This document shows, in pieces, positions 61,632 to 64,000 of a DNA stretch of 64,000 nt. The notes under the pieces are model-generated. The model ran no database searches. It was not told where the DNA came from and was given only the letters and a program-made list of their open reading frames with translations. A program made the translations under genes and the position numbers. Position 1 is the first letter of the stretch. Each line of letters starts with the position of its first letter. The DNA is from Palsa-295 sp963785585 (GTDB lineage: Bacteria > Acidobacteriota > Terriglobia > Acidiferrales > UBA7541), in contig CAWAVW010000001.1 of assembly GCA_963785585.1 (NCBI GenBank), positions 598,381-662,380 on the forward strand. Reading direction: 5' to 3'.

Positions 61632-64000
61632 TCATGGAATCGCAGCGTTCAGCGGAATCGTCGGCCACAGCGGCGGGAACACCACCGATGGCAGCATACG
61701 TATACCGCGGTAGATCAGATATCCCGTTCCGACCGCACCAATACCGATGACAATCTGCTTCGCGCTAGGGATTGGGACACCCCAGTGATCTACTTGACCG
61801 CCTCCACCTGGCAACCAGCGAGTCCGGTCCCCTTTCCCGTCGTTATGGTCCCAGTGTCCACTCGGGTCCCAGCTCACGTTTGGTGGAGATTGCCCTGGAA
61901 TGGGATACTTCGGGTCCCATCTGGTGGGTCGATCAGTTGTGCCTGTTCCTGGCACCCATTCATTGGGCACCAACGGATCTCCGGGCTTCCAACCCGGCGG
62001 CTTCCCGTCCGGCAACTTCGGAACGTCATTCGTCGGAGGTTTTGGCGTACCGTCAGGATTTGTGGGGGCTGGCTGGTTGGCCGTATTTTGCGCCTGCTGC
62101 GAAGGTCCGTTTTGCCACGCTCTTTGTTGAGAGACGGAGAGTGCGGATGGAAATGGGTCGATGCCCGGGAGGCCTTGAAGTAGGTGCCCGTCCAAATCGG
62201 CGAAGGTTTCGGGGTTATCACGAGCCATCGCATAGAGATTGAGAGTCTGAGGATTCGTGAGATTGGCGTAAGGAACGGGCGCCGGTACCGAGGACCAGTC
62301 CGGAGATTCCCATCGGCCGAAGGAGGAAGTATAGTAGCGAGCCCCGAAGTCGTCGTTGCCGGTTTCCTGGTCGCGTTTCTTGCCTTCGAATTTGTAGTTC
62401 TCGGCGCAGGTGCTGGTGTATGCGCGCTCGCCACCGAAGGGATAGAAATCGGCGTCGTAGCAGGGGCTGCCCGCAGCCGAGGGAAGAATCACGCGGTTGG
62501 TACCGAGCATGTCCTCGGCGTAATAGTTGATTACGCCGCTGGCGTAGCGATGGGCGATGCGTTTGCCGCCGAGGAAGACGAATTCGTCGGTGATGTTGCC
62601 GGAGGTGTCCGACTCGTCGAGAATAGTGGCACCCGCGCCGTACCAATAAATCTTTATGGTGTTCTTTTCGACCCGATTGCCGTCACCGTCGTAGGTGTAG
62701 TTGACGCCTCCACCGGACTTGATTTCGCTTTCGGCGTTGTACGCGTAGGTATTGTGGGTGTCGTTGAGGGTGTTGCCGACCTGATCGTAACTGAATGAGG
62801 CGATCTGGTTTGCAGTACCCGAGGAAATACTCAGGCTTTCCTGGGTGCAACCGTTATAGGAGTTGGATACGACGTTGATGTTGGTGAGGTTGCCGTATTC
62901 ACCGCTGCCGCTGGACTGATTGTCATACACATAGGCTTCACCCCAACAGTGCGAGGGGCTGGTGGAATAGGTGGAGGTGGTCTCTCCGCTTGTGAGGCGA
63001 TTGACCTGATCGTATGTGAACTGCTGCGAGCGGGTCGTGTCGCGGTTGTTGGTGATTCCAATGACGTTGCCGTTGTCGGCCACGCCGAAATTGAAATTGT
63101 ATTTCAGGTCGATGGCCGTTGCCGCCGAAGCCGTGGCAGTGCACAGTGTGTTCGTCGGCAGTGCCGCCGCCGTGGTCGTGTAGATCCAACAGGGCTGGAG
63201 ACGATTGTTGTAGATGAAAGTCGAATTGTAGGCGCCGCCCGAGACCAGACCGGAAAGGCTTTGTTGCGGCGCGTAGGTGCCCCCAGAAGCGTAGATGAGT
63301 GAGTTGGGAACGTCTTCGACTTCGACGGGATCATCGAGATCGTTGGGCGTGTAGGTGAGGGTGCGACCGCTCGGATAGGTGAGGGTGAGGAGTCCGCCCA
63401 TGAGGTCGTAGGTGTAGCCAGCGGTTTTAGTAACGCCAGCCGTGGTGCGCGATTCGCCCCACTCCCGTCCCATTTTGTCGTAGGCCCAGGATTCTGAGCC
63501 GCCAGCGTCGGTCATCGAGGTGCGCCGACCCACGTTGTAGCACGTGGAAACGACGACACACGTCGATTGATCATAGGCGTAGCTAACAGCTGGATCACCA
63601 TTCGAATACGTCCGCCCAGTCATGCGGTTTAGATTGTCGTACGCGTACGTGATCGTCAGACTGCGGGCGTCGCTTTTTGTTTTGACGTTGTCGTCCGAGT
63701 CGTAGGTATAAGTCACCGGCGTCGTGCCGGTCTCGGGGTTCGTCGAAGATGTGAGGCGCTTAAGCGAATCGTAAATGAAGCTGCGGTTGTGGGAACCACC
63801 CTGCACGACCGTCAGGAGGTCGTCCAGCGTATCGTACGTATAGTTCGTCACCCAGATCGGCTCGCCGGTACCTGGGCACACGTTGACGATCGTTGAGGAG
63901 TTCGGTTCGTCAACCTCGATCAAACGTCCAAGTCCATCCGTCGTGCTTCGTCGCCAGTGCGACGCTTGGTCTTCGACAAGAGTCGTTCCGGCACAATACT
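61632..64000 (-). CDS. Rhs/YD-repeat polymorphic toxin (5' end beyond the window)
   Basis: At least 789 residues; the frame is open to the right edge (LVEDQASHWRRSTTDGLGRL). Many YD repeats are visible (YTYDSDDNVKTKSDARSLTI, YAYDNLNRMTGRTYSNGD, FTYDQVNRLTSGE), then the core end DFYPFGGERAYT, FGARYYTSSFGRWESPDW and FADLDGH. The tip (about 183 residues, 61632-62183) has AQNTANQPAP, a Pro-rich linker, WDPSGHWDHNDGKG and a hydrophobic C-terminal stretch (IVIGIGAVGTGYLIYRGI). Rhs proteins encapsulate and release a C-terminal toxin against competitors. Secretion route (T6SS, Sec or other) is not visible here. Confidence 0.93.
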   Translation of the reverse strand, partial: YCAGTTLVEDQASHWRRSTTDGLGRLIEVDEPNSSTIVNVCPGTGEPIWVTNYTYDTLDDLLTVVQGGSHNRSFIYDSLKRLTSSTNPETGTTPVTYTYDSDDNVKTKSDARSLTITYAYDNLNRMTGRTYSNGDPAVSYAYDQSTCVVVSTCYNVGRRTSMTDAGGSESWAYDKMGREWGESRTTAGVTKTAGYTYDLMGGLLTLTYPSGRTLTYTPNDLDDPVEVEDVPNSLIYASGGTYAPQQSLSGLVSGGAYNSTFIYNNRLQPCWIYTTTAAALPTNTLCTATASAATAIDLKYNFNFGVADNGNVIGITNNRDTTRSQQFTYDQVNRLTSGETTSTYSTSPSHCWGEAYVYDNQSSGSGEYGNLTNINVVSNSYNGCTQESLSISSGTANQIASFSYDQVGNTLNDTHNTYAYNAESEIKSGGGVNYTYDGDGNRVEKNTIKIYWYGAGATILDESDTSGNITDEFVFLGGKRIAHRYASGVINYYAEDMLGTNRVILPSAAGSPCYDADFYPFGGERAYTSTCAENYKFEGKKRDQETGNDDFGARYYTSSFGRWESPDWSSVPAPVPYANLTNPQTLNLYAMARDNPETFADLDGHLLQGLPGIDPFPSALSVSQQRAWQNGPSQQAQNTANQPAPTNPDGTPKPPTNDVPKLPDGKPPGWKPGDPLVPNEWVPGTGTTDRPTRWDPKYPIPGQSPPNVSWDPSGHWDHNDGKGDRTRWLPGGGGQVDHWGVPIPSAKQIVIGIGAVGTGYLIYRGIRMLPSVVFPPLWPTIPLNAAIP
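62242..63041. repeat. about 800-bp direct repeat of the Rhs core (copy 2)
   Basis: This is the intact-core copy of the repeat that also occupies 54651-55450, offset 7591 bp, same orientation. Right of 63041 the Rhs core continues normally, whereas copy 1 breaks into unrelated DNA. The near-identity points to recent duplication or gene conversion and makes recombination between the copies likely. Confidence 0.85.

Noticed and set aside
1..64000. CRISPR array
   Set aside because: No regularly spaced short direct repeats and no cas-like genes were seen.

Overview
The window reads as a chromosomal segment of a moderately GC-rich Gram-negative soil bacterium, most likely an acidobacterium (Acidobacteriota, Terriglobia-like). 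That placement is inference. It rests on two tripartite RND efflux systems with outer-membrane lipoproteins, a DipZ-type thiol relay, an ECF sigma factor of the DGPF-linked type, a GH78 rhamnosidase, and non-coding repeat blocks of a kind I associate with that phylum. No rRNA, intact tRNA or CRISPR array was seen.

Region 1 (about 1-46.6 kb) is ordinary core or housekeeping sequence. A DeoR regulator is divergent from a PfkB sugar kinase. An MdtABC-like RND operon follows on the minus strand with its own OprM/NodT lipoprotein. Then come an aldehyde dehydrogenase with an APC permease, a half-size EamA transporter, and an exported methionine-sulfoxide repair set (msrA, Tat-type msrB, dipZ) surrounding an ECF sigma/anti-sigma pair and an M24 hydrolase. 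An Lhr helicase with a Nei/Fpg glycosylase, an ABC-F ATPase, a BaiN-like flavoprotein and a YceH protein follow. Next are an unusual NRAMP-like carrier with two small neighbours, a second RND operon (membrane fusion protein, pump, outer-membrane lipoprotein) divergent from a NarL-type two-component system, a DGPF protein with its ECF sigma factor, a GH78 rhamnosidase and a vapBC-like toxin-antitoxin pair.

Region 2 (46.8 kb to the right edge) is accessory. It starts at a 45-nt 3' fragment of a tRNA-Asn(GTT) gene, the usual scar of a tyrosine-recombinase element; its polarity places the element to the right. The first cargo (47.2-51.6 kb) is a compact same-strand cluster: a metallo-beta-lactamase fused to a C25/caspase-like peptidase domain, a lysine-rich small protein, a ribbon-helix-helix protein overlapping a GNAT protein, and an XRE-type HTH protein. 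I know of no described system with this composition, and it is the best candidate here for a new conflict or defence system.

The second cargo (52.3-64 kb) is a minus-strand reservoir of Rhs toxin tips and putative immunity genes. An Rhs protein entering from the right edge has a tip and a cognate small gene. It is followed by a series of displaced tips, each with a small gene just downstream, and by a second, 5'-truncated Rhs core whose DNA repeats about 800 bp of the first core. An IS3-family element with a G GGA AAC frameshift site has landed in the array, next to a truncated tyrosine recombinase and a truncated YcxB-like gene. The layout suggests an Rhs locus that swaps its toxic tip by recombination while keeping the old tip/immunity modules.
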